Assembly: GCF_027474405.1 (NCBI RefSeq)
Contig: NZ_CP114871.1
Span: 930,001-994,000 of the forward strand
DNA length: 64,000 nucleotides
Direction of reading: 5' to 3'
From: Caulobacter sp. NIBR2454
Lineage (GTDB): Bacteria > Pseudomonadota > Alphaproteobacteria > Caulobacterales > Caulobacteraceae
The translations under genes were made by a program, and so were the position numbers. Below, piece by piece: positions 1-9,140 of this stretch. The notes under the pieces were generated by a model, which saw only the letters and a program-made list of their open reading frames with translations, was not told the origin of the DNA and did no database searches. The stretch's first letter is position 1. The number at the start of each line of letters is the position of its first letter.

Positions 1-515
1 CGCGCGCGTCCGAGGTCGAGTCCCTGGCGCGGTCGGTCGGCGATACGGGCGGGGTCTATCTGCTGCCGGCCTTCACGGGCCTCGGCGCGCCTTACTGGGA
101 TCCTGACGCTCGCGGCGGCATCGTCGGTCTCACCCGCGCCAGCGGCAGGGCCGAGATCGCCCGGGCTGGGCTGGACAGCGCCGTCTATCAGACCCGCGAC
201 CTGCTCGACGCCATGGCGGCCGATGGCGTCGCGCCGACCCGTTTGCGCGTGGATGGCGGCATGGCCGAGAACGGCTTCTTCCTGCAGCGTCTGGCCGACA
301 TCCTCAACTTGACCGTGATCCGCCCAAAGGTGACCGAGACCACGGCCTTTGGCGCTGCCGCCCTGGCAGGGCTGGGCGCCGGGCTGTTCGGATCACTCGA
401 CGACATCGCCGCGCTCTGGAAGAGCGATGTCGAGTGCGGTCCGCAGATGAAGGACCAGGCCCGAGACGCCGAGATCGCCGGCTGGCGCGCCGCCCTGGCG
501 CGGGTTCGCACCTAG
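1..515 (+). CDS. glpK: Glycerol kinase, C-terminal part (5' end outside window)
   Basis: Glycerol kinase phosphorylates glycerol to sn-glycerol 3-phosphate in the cytoplasm. The gene is cut by the window edge; the open frame runs from base 3 and gives about 170 residues ending in TAG at 513-515. The translated part holds the family's late FGGY-kinase signatures: YLLPAFTGLGAPYWDPDARG near its start, then VDGGMAENGFFLQRLADI, and TTAFGAAALAGLGAGLF, which form the second actin-like ATPase lobe. The remaining two thirds, with the phosphate-binding loop, lie upstream. It converges on the HAD gene with only 12 bases between stops. Other FGGY kinases are possible, but the APYWDP segment is typical of glycerol kinase. 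Confidence 0.93.
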   Translation, partial: RASEVESLARSVGDTGGVYLLPAFTGLGAPYWDPDARGGIVGLTRASGRAEIARAGLDSAVYQTRDLLDAMAADGVAPTRLRVDGGMAENGFFLQRLADILNLTVIRPKVTETTAFGAAALAGLGAGLFGSLDDIAALWKSDVECGPQMKDQARDAEIAGWRAALARVRT

Positions 516-527
516 GGCTCCAGGCGA

Positions 528-1226
528 CTAGGCTTGCACGTTCTCCAGCCAGGCCGGCAGATCGGCCAGGGTTTCGAGCTGGGCGAAGCGCGGGTGATCG
601 TTCGGCGTTTCCGCGGCCTCGTGCGCCCAGACGAGCGGGTAGGGGATCAGGGCGGCGAAGGCGCCGGCCTCAAGCGCGGGTAGGATGTCCGAGCGCACCG
701 AGTTGCCGGCCATGGCGGCCTCCTCCGGTCCGGTGCCATGACGGGTGAAAACCCGGCGATAGGTGTCGGCGTCCTTCTCGCTGACGATCTCGACGGCCGA
801 GAAGTGGTCGCCCAGGCCGGACGCGGCCAGCTTCTGCTCCTGGTGCAGCAGGTCGCCCTTGGTGATCAGCACCAGGCGATATTGCTCGGTCAGGGCGGCC
901 AGGGCGTCTTCCACGCCTGAGAGCGGCTCCATGGGATGGGCCAGCAGGTCGCGGCCAGCGGCCAGGATTTCGCTGATCGTGCGGGTGGAGACCTTGCCTT
1001 CGGTCAGTTCCAGGGCGGTTTCGATCATCGACAGGGTGAAGCCCTTGGCCCCGTAGCCGTAGAGACGCAGGTTGCGCTTTTCGACCTCGGCCAGGCGGCT
1101 CTCCAGGGCGGCCTCTTCGGCGCAATCCGAAAGCAGCTCGACGAACCGCTTATGGGTCAGGCGAAACAGCGTCTCGTTGTGCCAGAGGGTGTCGTCGGCA
1201 TCGAGGCCGATGGTTGTGATGGGCAT
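528..1226 (-). CDS. HAD-superfamily hydrolase
   Basis: A 232-residue haloacid dehalogenase-type phosphohydrolase, probably cytoplasmic. Motif I is DADDT at residues 9-13 (nucleophile D9, acid/base D11). Motif II sits in VLITKGD, followed by a conserved Lys in the SEKDADTYRRVF segment, and motif IV in MAGNSVRSD. The stretch between motifs I and II is helical, as expected for a C1 cap. Close relatives are often annotated as phosphoglycolate-phosphatase-like, but the substrate cannot be read from sequence. It converges with glpK and is separated from the next rightward gene by a 150-base intergenic region, so it is probably transcribed alone. Confidence 0.85.
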   Translation of the reverse strand: MPITTIGLDADDTLWHNETLFRLTHKRFVELLSDCAEEAALESRLAEVEKRNLRLYGYGAKGFTLSMIETALELTEGKVSTRTISEILAAGRDLLAHPMEPLSGVEDALAALTEQYRLVLITKGDLLHQEQKLAASGLGDHFSAVEIVSEKDADTYRRVFTRHGTGPEEAAMAGNSVRSDILPALEAGAFAALIPYPLVWAHEAAETPNDHPRFAQLETLADLPAWLENVQA

Positions 1227-1382
1227 GCCCGCTAAATACCTCCGCGGCGGGGCGAGGCAAATCCCCTCGTACTCGTCCGTCTTGCAGCCCGGACCGTTCG
1301 TCGCTTGAGCCTTGAACGGCGGCCCTATCGGGCTTCCGTCCTCTCACGAGGACGGCGCCCGCATCGCGCCGAGGGTGAGGAT

Positions 1383-1835
1383 TTGATTGGACGCAAGACG
1401 ATCACGGTCGCGGCGATGGCTGCGGGGCTGACTGGACAGGCGTGGGCCCAGGCGCCGGCCGCCGAGCCGTTCCAGGTCATTCGGCCAGGCGATCGCCAGA
1501 TGAGCTGCGAAGTCCTGATCGCGGAGATCAACGGGACGAACGCCCAGATGGCGTCGCGTCGCGTAGCCGCCATGGAGCAGATGATGGGCGCGGCCAATCG
1601 CATGGTGACCAGCACCATGGCCACCAGCGCCGCCACCAGCCTGGTCGGCGGCGTGGCGTCGATGGTCCCCATGGGATCGACCCTGCTGAACGCTGCCGTG
1701 AAGGCCAAGCAGGCCGCTGACGTCAACAACCTGACCAGCCAGACCATGGACGCCCAGCGCGACTTGATGTCGGAAGGCGATGTCCAAGCGCGGCTCGACC
1801 ACCTCAACCGCCTGTACGAGTCAAAGCAATGCTGA
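1383..1835 (+). CDS. Secreted hypothetical protein, first of a tandem pair
   Basis: A 150-residue protein of unknown function. I chose the TTG at 1383 because a strong GAGGGTGAGGA ribosome site lies just before it and because it gives a clean signal peptide (positive start, hydrophobic core, AWA-Q cleavage near residue 19). A longer reading from 1305 would run through a perfect hairpin, CCGTCCTC-TCAC-GAGGACGG at 1336-1355, which looks like 5' leader. The mature part has FQVIRPGDRQMSC, a Met-rich and Ala-rich middle (MVTSTMATSAATSLVGGVASM) that may enter a membrane, and a short helical tail ending in Cys. The PGDxxxxC segment recurs in the next gene, so the two are paralogs. The stop overlaps the next start (ATGCTGA). 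Confidence 0.7.
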   Translation: MIGRKTITVAAMAAGLTGQAWAQAPAAEPFQVIRPGDRQMSCEVLIAEINGTNAQMASRRVAAMEQMMGAANRMVTSTMATSAATSLVGGVASMVPMGSTLLNAAVKAKQAADVNNLTSQTMDAQRDLMSEGDVQARLDHLNRLYESKQC

Positions 1836-2338
1836 GCCGTGTCCTGCTGGTTTCGGCGATCCTCGCCACGCCCGCCCTGGCTCAGGTCGAGATCGACGTT
1901 CCGACCGCCGGCGCGCCCTATGCGGTGGTCCGTGCGGGCGACAGCCGCAAGGACTGCGGCCAGCTCAAGTCCGAGATCGACGCCCTGAACGCGCGCGCGG
2001 ACGAACCGCAAAAGAAGCTCGACGCCATGGTCGACGGCTACGCGACCAAGGGTCTGCCGGGCGATTCCCGAAACCTGATCGGCAATCCCGCCACCGCCAT
2101 GATCGTCGGCAGCGGCATGGTCCCAGGCAAGGCGGTGCAGGCGGCGGCCATCGCGTCGATGATGACTTCGTTCGCGGTCGAAACCCGAAAGCAGGACGCC
2201 TTGCGGGCGGAATCGGTCGCTCTGCAGCCGCTGCGCGATCGGGCCAGGCACCTGTGGAATCTGGGCCAGGGCAAGACGTGCGGTCTTCCCGTCTTGCCGG
2301 AGGACGATTTCACGATCGTCGAGGACGTCCCTGACTGA
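1829..2338 (+). CDS. Secreted hypothetical protein, second of a tandem pair
   Basis: A 169-residue protein with a clear signal peptide (MLSRVLLVSAILATPALAQ). The mature N-terminus, YAVVRAGDSRKDCGQLKSEI, lines up with FQVIRPGDRQMSCEVLIAEI of the preceding gene, including the GD and the Cys. A predicted helix with Lys/Asp follows, then a small-residue hydrophobic stretch (NPATAMIVGSGMVPGKAVQAAAIASMM) in the same relative place as in the paralog. The 7-base overlap with the upstream gene implies translational coupling and joint expression. The common layout (signal peptide, conserved Cys, helix, Gly/Ala/Met hydrophobic patch) suggests a periplasmic or inner-membrane-facing pair. No function can be assigned. 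Confidence 0.75.
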   Translation: MLSRVLLVSAILATPALAQVEIDVPTAGAPYAVVRAGDSRKDCGQLKSEIDALNARADEPQKKLDAMVDGYATKGLPGDSRNLIGNPATAMIVGSGMVPGKAVQAAAIASMMTSFAVETRKQDALRAESVALQPLRDRARHLWNLGQGKTCGLPVLPEDDFTIVEDVPD

Positions 2339-2344
2339 CTGACG

Positions 2345-2364
2345 AGTCGCCCCGCGGGGCGACT
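2345..2364. repeat. Perfect 20-bp palindrome after the tandem secreted genes
   Basis: AGTCGCCCCGCGGGGCGACT is fully self-complementary and starts 6 bases after the stop at 2338. There is no T-run after it, so it is not a standard intrinsic terminator. It may stabilise the 3' end of the transcript, or act as a protein site. Confidence 0.5.
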
Positions 2365-2446
2365 GGAGCGGCCGTAAAAGGGACCATTGATCGGCCCTGC
2401 GGTGTTGACCGCGCCGGCCCCAGACCGTAATGACCCGCGCGTTTGC

Positions 2447-2481
2447 CGGCGGGCGAGGGGTAGCCCTTCGCCCGCCGTTTT
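2447..2481 (+). terminator. Strong hairpin plus T-tract in the carA leader
   Basis: CGGCGGGCGA (2447-2456) pairs perfectly with TCGCCCGCCG (2468-2477). The stem can extend inward by about four more pairs to a TAG loop. TTTT follows at 2478-2481, so this reads as an intrinsic terminator. It lies only 30 bases before the carA start, so it may end the upstream transcript or act as an attenuator inside the carA leader. Confidence 0.55.
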
Positions 2482-2510
2482 GCGACCATGCCCCCACAGG
2501 AGAATGTCCC

Positions 2511-3680
2511 ATGTCCGTCGAGCTGCTGCCTGGGGTTACGGGGGTTCTGGTTCTGGCTGACGGCACGGTCCTGCAAGGGATCGGGGTCGGCGCGGTGGGC
2601 GAGGCCCTGGGCGAGGTCTGCTTCAACACCGCCATGTCGGGCTATCAGGAGATCCTGACCGACCCGTCCTACATGTCGCAGATCGTCGCCTTCACCTTCC
2701 CCCACATCGGCAATGTCGGGACCAACAGCGAAGACATCGAGCAGATCGGCGGCTCGTCCGACACCTCGGCCCGTGGCGCGATCTTCCGCGACACGCCGAC
2801 CGATCCGGCCAACTGGCGCTCTAACTCGACCCTGGCCGGCTGGATGGAGCGCCGCGGCGTCGTCGGCCTGGCCGGCGTCGACACCCGCGCCCTGACCCGC
2901 ATCATCCGCGAGAAGGGCATGCCGCACGGCGTCATCGCCCACAGCCCGACGGGCGAGTTCGATATCCCCGCCCTACAGAAGAAGGCCGCCGAATGGACCG
3001 GCCTGGTGGGCCTGGACCTGGCCAAGGACGCCTCGACCCGCCAGTCGTTCGAATGGACCGAGACCGAATGGTCGTGGCCGGAAGGCTACGGCAAGCTTGA
3101 GGCGCCGAAGTACGACGTCGTGGTCATGGACTTTGGCGTCAAACGCAACATCCTTCGCTCCCTGGCCCAGGTCGGGGCCCGCGTGACCGTGGTTCCGGCC
3201 GACACCTCGGCCGAGGACATTCTGGCCCGGAACCCGGACGGCGTGCTGCTGTCCAACGGTCCGGGCGATCCGGCGGCCACGGGCGAGTACGCGGTGCCGC
3301 AGATTCGCAAGCTGGTCGAGAGCGGCAAGCCTGTGTTCGGCATCTGCCTGGGCCACCAGATGCTGGCGCTCGCGCTTGGCGCCAAGACGGTGAAGATGGA
3401 GCAGGGGCACCACGGGGCCAATCACCCGGTGAAGGACCTGACCACGGGCAAGGTCGAGATCGTCTCGATGAACCACGGCTTTACCGTGGAGCGCGAGACC
3501 CTGCCGTCGCCGGTCAAGGAAACCCACGTCTCGCTCTTCGACGGCACCAACGCCGGCATCGAGCTGTCGGGCAAGCCGGTGTTCAGCGTCCAGCACCACC
3601 CGGAAGCCAGCCCCGGGCCCACCGACAGCCTGTACCTGTTTGAGCGGTTCGCCGAGAACATGGGCAAGGCTAAGGCGTAG
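2511..3680 (+). CDS. carA: Carbamoyl-phosphate synthase small subunit
   Basis: The 389-residue glutaminase subunit releases ammonia from glutamine for CarB, feeding arginine and pyrimidine synthesis. The N-terminal domain has the family signatures [17 protein letters not shown] and [12 protein letters not shown]. The C-terminal class I amidotransferase domain has LLSNGPGDP, the nucleophile C279 in [10 protein letters not shown], and H363 and E365 in [10 protein letters not shown], so the triad is complete. ATG at 2511 is chosen because AGGAGA lies just before it and the protein then starts at the usual place; an in-frame upstream extension would run through the leader hairpin. carB is not in the window. 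The hairpin-T structure just upstream suggests possible transcription attenuation. Confidence 0.97.
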   Translation: MSVELLPGVTGVLVLADGTVLQGIGVGAVGEALGEVCFNTAMSGYQEILTDPSYMSQIVAFTFPHIGNVGTNSEDIEQIGGSSDTSARGAIFRDTPTDPANWRSNSTLAGWMERRGVVGLAGVDTRALTRIIREKGMPHGVIAHSPTGEFDIPALQKKAAEWTGLVGLDLAKDASTRQSFEWTETEWSWPEGYGKLEAPKYDVVVMDFGVKRNILRSLAQVGARVTVVPADTSAEDILARNPDGVLLSNGPGDPAATGEYAVPQIRKLVESGKPVFGICLGHQMLALALGAKTVKMEQGHHGANHPVKDLTTGKVEIVSMNHGFTVERETLPSPVKETHVSLFDGTNAGIELSGKPVFSVQHHPEASPGPTDSLYLFERFAENMGKAKA

Positions 3681-3684
3681 GGTC

Positions 3685-3972
3685 CTAATGGTTCAAGGTC
3701 TCGTAGAGGTCGCGCCAGGTCGGGTTAGTCTCTTCGATCAGCCGCAGCTTCCAGGCCCGCCGCCACTCCTTGATCTGGCGTTCACGAGAGAATGCGCTCT
3801 CGCGCGCAGCGTGCGGCTCCATCCACACGAGGATCGAGCAGCCGTACTTGGCGGTGAAGCCGGGGCGGACCTTTTCGCGGTGCTCCCAGGCGCGTTGCGC
3901 GATGTCGTCAGTTGAGCCGACGTAGAGCGTGCCGTTGCGGCGGCTGGCCATGATGTACGCATAGAACGCCAT
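3685..3972 (-). CDS. GIY-YIG nuclease-domain protein (UPF0213/YhbQ-like)
   Basis: A 95-residue single-domain GIY-YIG protein. The paired-strand signature is YAYIMAS (residues 4-10) and TLYVGST (15-21), followed by the conserved DIAQRAWEHR helix and, near the C-terminus, SRERQIKEWRRAWKLRLI, which carries the family's conserved Glu and the KxWxRxxK-type basic helix. Small stand-alone members of this family are common in alphaproteobacteria. Their cellular role is poorly established, and some have DNA-nicking activity. It converges on carA with 4 bases between stops and is flanked upstream by a palindromic repeat element. Confidence 0.88.
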   Translation of the reverse strand: MAFYAYIMASRRNGTLYVGSTDDIAQRAWEHREKVRPGFTAKYGCSILVWMEPHAARESAFSRERQIKEWRRAWKLRLIEETNPTWRDLYETLNH

Positions 3973-3990
3973 AGCTCAGCTTAGCCACGC

Positions 3991-4079
3991 CCGCTCACCC
4001 CGGCGAAGGCCGGGGCCCAGGTGAAGCCCTGCTGACGCTCTGGATGGATCTGGGTCCCGGCCTTCGCCGGGATGAGCGG
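3991..4079. repeat. Long inverted-repeat element (CCGCTCAT palindrome family, copy 1)
   Basis: The 30-base arms 3991-4020 and 4050-4079 are complementary at 28 of 30 positions around a 29-base spacer. The outer ends are CCGCTCA and TGAGCGG, the core is CCGGCGAAGGCCGG. Shorter relatives with the same ends lie at 14365-14396 and 33412-33443, so this is a dispersed REP-like or MITE-like family. Confidence 0.7.
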
Positions 4080-4086
4080 CTTTAGA

Positions 4087-4132
4087 AGGCATAGCTATTC
4101 GCTATGCCTCTGAGTTCCCATAAAGAGAACTC
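4087..4132 (+). promoter_or_regulatory. Two hairpins in the dnaG leader
   Basis: AGGCATAGC (4087-4095) pairs perfectly with GCTATGCCT (4101-4109), and GAGTTC (4112-4117) pairs with GAACTC (4127-4132), the latter ending at the base before the dnaG ATG. The only ribosome-site candidate, AAAGAGA, lies in the second hairpin's loop and arm. The structures could modulate dnaG translation, or the inverted repeats could be protein sites. The GTTC-N9-GAAC spacing does not match the alphaproteobacterial LexA box. Confidence 0.4.
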
Positions 4133-6031
4133 ATGCGCTTCGACGACCGCTTCCTTGAGGAGATAAAGTCGCGCGTCCGTTTGTCGGACGTGATCGGCAA
4201 GTCCGTGAAACTCAAGCGCCAGGGCCGCGAGTTCGTCGGCCTGTCGCCGTTCTCCAAGGAAAAGAGCCCGTCGTTTTTCGTCAACGATGACAAGGGCTTC
4301 TTTCACGATTTCAGCTCCGGCAAGCACGGCGACCTGATCGCCTTCTTCCAGGAGACCGAGCGCCTGACCTTCGTCGAGGCGGTGGAGCGGCTGGCGGCCG
4401 AGGCGGGCATGGCCCTGCCGGAGCCGGACGCGCACTCGGCCGAGCAGGAAGAGAAGCGAAAGAGCCTCACCGACTGGATGGATCAGGCCGCCAAGTGGTT
4501 CGAGGCCGAACTGCGCCGCCCCGTGGGGGCCGCCGCCCGCGCCTATCTGGAAAAGCGCGGTCTGCCCGAGGACCAGTGGAAGCGGTTTGGCCTAGGTTTC
4601 TCGCCTTCAGGCCGCACCGCCCTGAAGGACTATCTGATCGCCAAGGGCGCCAAGCCGGCCGAACTGGTTGAGGCGGGCCTGCTGATCGCGCCAGAGGACG
4701 GCGGCGCGCCCTATGACCGGTTCCGCGACCGCATCATCTTCCCCATCGCCGACGCGCGGGGAAAGATCGTCAGCTTCGGCGGTCGGGCCATGGATCCGGA
4801 GGCGCGGGCCAAGTACCTGAACGGGCCGGAGACCAGCCTCTTTCACAAGGGTCGCCTGCTGTACGGCCTGCCCGAGGCCCGAAAGATCCTGCACGCCGGC
4901 CAAGCCGGAGGCGGGGAGGCCGCCCTGGTGGTGGTCGAGGGCTATATGGACGTGATCGCCTGCCAGCGGGCAGGGATCGCGGCGGTGGCGCCCCTGGGCA
5001 CGGCTCTGACCGAGGAGCAGATGGAGGTGCTGTGGCGCCTGCATCCCGAACCCACCCTGTCCTTCGACGGCGACAAGGCCGGCCAGCGGGCCGCCAGCCG
5101 GGCCATCGACCGCGCCCTGCCGCTGCTCAAGCCCGGCAGAAGCTTCAAGTTCTCGGTGGTCGAGGGCGGCAAGGACCCCGACGACGTCCTGCGCGACCAG
5201 GGGCCGGTGGCCCTGCGGACGCAGCTGTCGAACACCATTCCCTTCGTTGAGGCGCTGTTCACCCGCGAGAAGGATGCCGAGCCCCTCGACACGCCGGAAC
5301 GCAAGGCGGGCCTGAAGCAGCGCCTGCGCGCCGCCGCACAGAGCATCGCCGACAAGGATCTGGCCCAAGCCTATCGCGACGACCTGCTGGCGCGGCTCGA
5401 TACGCTGCTAGGGCGTGACATGCCCCAGGCCCGGCCGGCTTGGCAGCCACGTGCGCCCTATGAGCCTGGGCGCGGCGGAGGCGCCTGGCGCAAAGGCCCG
5501 CCGCCGCCCATGCCGCCGACCGCTGCGGGCAAGGCGGCGGCCGAACGGCTGGCTAATTCTCTTGATCCCCTGGCCGCCGCACTGGCCAAGGGCGCCCTCG
5601 AAGACCCGCATCGGTTGGACGACCATTTGGAGGATTTGCCGAGCAAAGGGTTCGGCGATCCGAACCTAAAAGCCCTCGCAAACGAGCTCGCGTCGATCCG
5701 ACTTGAAGCAGAAACCCTTGACTCAGAGGGACTCGCACGCCATCTGCGCTCTCGTGGGTTTGCCGCGCTTTTGACTGACATCGACCGGGCCGCCGCCGCA
5801 TCGAGCGCGCCCTTCCTGAAACAGGATGTCACGCTCGAGGCCGCCAGGTCCCAGTGGTCGCACGCTTTGTCGGTCCTAAACCGTCTGGCTGCGCTCGAGG
5901 AAGCCGTCACGTCCGCCAAGGGTCACCTTGGGGGGCGTTCTGACATGGAGGCTTTCGAGCGCTTGAAGACGGAACGGGATACGCTCAAGCGCGCTGTCCG
6001 CTCGGGAACTCTGTGGTCTGACGCGATCTAG
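4133..6031 (+). CDS. dnaG: DNA primase
   Basis: A 632-residue primase that makes RNA primers at the replication fork with DnaB helicase. The N-terminal domain (about 1-100) keeps the fold signature of the zinc-binding domain ([24 protein letters not shown]), but the usual C-H-C-C ligands read as Ser, Ser, Asp and Ser, so no zinc site is likely. The RNA polymerase core holds the TOPRIM motifs EGYMDV (E269) and DGDKAG (D312, D314). A Pro/Gly/Arg-rich linker follows at about 430-470, then a helical C-terminal helicase-binding region. It is directly followed by rpoD, the macromolecular-synthesis order without rpsU. Two hairpins precede the ATG. Confidence 0.97.
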   Translation: MRFDDRFLEEIKSRVRLSDVIGKSVKLKRQGREFVGLSPFSKEKSPSFFVNDDKGFFHDFSSGKHGDLIAFFQETERLTFVEAVERLAAEAGMALPEPDAHSAEQEEKRKSLTDWMDQAAKWFEAELRRPVGAAARAYLEKRGLPEDQWKRFGLGFSPSGRTALKDYLIAKGAKPAELVEAGLLIAPEDGGAPYDRFRDRIIFPIADARGKIVSFGGRAMDPEARAKYLNGPETSLFHKGRLLYGLPEARKILHAGQAGGGEAALVVVEGYMDVIACQRAGIAAVAPLGTALTEEQMEVLWRLHPEPTLSFDGDKAGQRAASRAIDRALPLLKPGRSFKFSVVEGGKDPDDVLRDQGPVALRTQLSNTIPFVEALFTREKDAEPLDTPERKAGLKQRLRAAAQSIADKDLAQAYRDDLLARLDTLLGRDMPQARPAWQPRAPYEPGRGGGAWRKGPPPPMPPTAAGKAAAERLANSLDPLAAALAKGALEDPHRLDDHLEDLPSKGFGDPNLKALANELASIRLEAETLDSEGLARHLRSRGFAALLTDIDRAAAASSAPFLKQDVTLEAARSQWSHALSVLNRLAALEEAVTSAKGHLGGRSDMEAFERLKTERDTLKRAVRSGTLWSDAI

Positions 6032-6117
6032 CCCGGAACGAAGCGACCAAACGCCTCATAAAGATTTTTTCGGCGCCGCAATTGCACATATGCGCGGCGA
6101 CGAATTCGGAGACTTAG

Positions 6118-8067
<1,950 letters not shown>

Positions 8068-8072
8068 GCAAC

Positions 8073-8104
8073 AAAGGGCGGCTCGAAAGGGCCGCCCTTT
8101 TTCT
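8073..8104 (+). terminator. Intrinsic terminator of rpoD
   Basis: AAAGGGCGGC (8073-8082) pairs perfectly with GCCGCCCTTT (8091-8100) around an 8-base loop and is followed by more Ts, six bases after the rpoD stop. Confidence 0.9.
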
Positions 8105-8159
8105 TATCGGTCCTCCCCCAAAAGGGAGGGTCGAGGGAGAATTGCGCGACCTATCCACC

Positions 8160-8219
8160 GCTACTGGCGGATACGAACGGCTACTGGCGGATACGAACGG
8201 CTACTGGCGGTGACGGACG
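8160..8219. repeat. Three tandem copies of a 20-bp unit
   Basis: GCTACTGGCGGATACGAACG occurs perfectly at 8160-8179 and 8180-8199 and, with three changes, at 8200-8219. A shorter echo (GATACTTCG) follows. The array lies between the rpoD terminator and the next gene's start. A CCTCCC/GGGAGG inverted repeat precedes it at 8112-8130. Function unknown. Confidence 0.8.
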
Positions 8220-8272
8220 GATACTTCGCGGCCTCTAATCCCCGCCCTCCAGAGCGGCCGTATCCTTGCGGC

Positions 8273-9013
8273 ATGGAACATTATCGACTTCGCAAATATC
8301 GCGGCCCCGAGGTCTGGGCCCGGGTCCGGGAATGCTACATCGCCGGAGAGAGCGCCCCCGTCCTGGCCAAGCGCTTTGACGTGGGCCTGGCCAATATCCG
8401 CAAGAAGGCCCGGCTGGAGGGCTGGACCCGCAGCCACATCGCCGAGCAACTGGACGCGTCCCTGCCGCCCGATCTCGAACGGCGCGATCAGGCGGGCGAC
8501 GCCGAGCCCCCCGCCCCGGTGGCGCCCAAACAGGCGGTGGCCGACGCCACGGCCCGCGCCAGCGCCCTGCTGGCCCAGGGACGGGCGGGCGAAGCCCAGG
8601 CCCTGATCCGCTCGGCCGAGGCCCTGGCCAAGCTGGCCGGCGTCGATCCCGAGGCCGACGAGCCCGCCGAGACGGACGAGCCGGCGTGGGACGACACGGT
8701 CGCCCGCTATGACGACTTCGTGCTCAGTAAGGCCAAGTCCCTGGCCTACGCCATGCTGGCCGACCCGCCCTATGGCGCCACGGCGCACCACATGTGGTTC
8801 CTGTACCACTGGCGGGCCCTGCACTTCGGCCCCAAGGTCGTGGCCCGCGACTTCGCCCATGCGGTCGATAGCGGCTGCGCCGCTAAGTACTTCACCGCCG
8901 ACGGCGCCCTGCGCCCGATCCCCGAGCCGGCGTCGCCCAGCGACCTGATGATCCGCCAGCACCTGAGGACGTGCGAGTGGATGGAGGGGGCGGAGCGGTT
9001 GGGGGAGGTCTAG
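8273..9013 (+). CDS. Hypothetical protein with N-terminal HTH-like segment
   Basis: A 246-residue protein I do not recognise as a named family. Residues 8-50 (RGPEVWARVRECYIAGESAP followed by VLAKRFDVGLANIRKKARLE) look like a helix-turn-helix of the terminase-small-subunit or Psq type, with the recognition helix in GLANIRKKARLEGW. A Pro/Ala linker follows, then an Ala-rich helical region (about 95-125), an acidic stretch and a Trp/His/Tyr-containing C-terminus (TAHHMWFLYHWRALHFGPKV). I chose ATG 8273; a GTG at 8210 would start inside the 20-bp tandem repeats and add a low-complexity Pro/Arg leader. The ribosome site is weak for both. A DNA-binding role is inference from the HTH only. Confidence 0.6.
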   Translation: MEHYRLRKYRGPEVWARVRECYIAGESAPVLAKRFDVGLANIRKKARLEGWTRSHIAEQLDASLPPDLERRDQAGDAEPPAPVAPKQAVADATARASALLAQGRAGEAQALIRSAEALAKLAGVDPEADEPAETDEPAWDDTVARYDDFVLSKAKSLAYAMLADPPYGATAHHMWFLYHWRALHFGPKVVARDFAHAVDSGCAAKYFTADGALRPIPEPASPSDLMIRQHLRTCEWMEGAERLGEV

Positions 9014-9126
9014 AGGGCGGCCAGGGCCGCCTCGTCGAGGGCGACCTGGGGCACCATCTCGACCTTCACGCCGATGCGGTGCTCGCGCAGCAGGTCGCAG
9101 AGGGCCTCGCCCCTCAATCCTTCGGC
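9010..9126 (-). pseudogene. C-terminal stub of an Mrr-like restriction endonuclease (broken)
   Basis: Reading leftward just after the methyltransferase stop, a GC-rich open frame ends at TAG 9010-9012 and encodes LRGEALCDLLREHRIGVKVE plus MVPQVALDEAALAAL. The pattern G-x-x-L-x-x-L-h-x-E-x-x-h-G-V-x-V matches the C-terminal end of Mrr-family nucleases (I recall E. coli Mrr as GQRLAQLMIEYGVGVQV followed by the terminal helix). No start codon, ribosome site or catalytic region is present: the upstream part is replaced by the 3' end of the type IIG gene. Base composition of the stub matches the GC-rich host, not the inserted gene. It is best read as a remnant left by insertion or replacement. The family assignment rests on a short alignment made by eye. 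Confidence 0.45.
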
Positions 9127-9140
9127 AAGAGCGAGTGCAG

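Noticed and set aside
4112..4132. LexA box before dnaG
   Set aside because: The spacing is GTTC-N9-GAAC inverted, not the GTTC-N7-GTTC direct form of alphaproteobacterial LexA.
8160..8219. Tandem repeats as a mini-CRISPR
   Set aside because: The 20-base units are directly joined with no spacers, and no cas genes are nearby.
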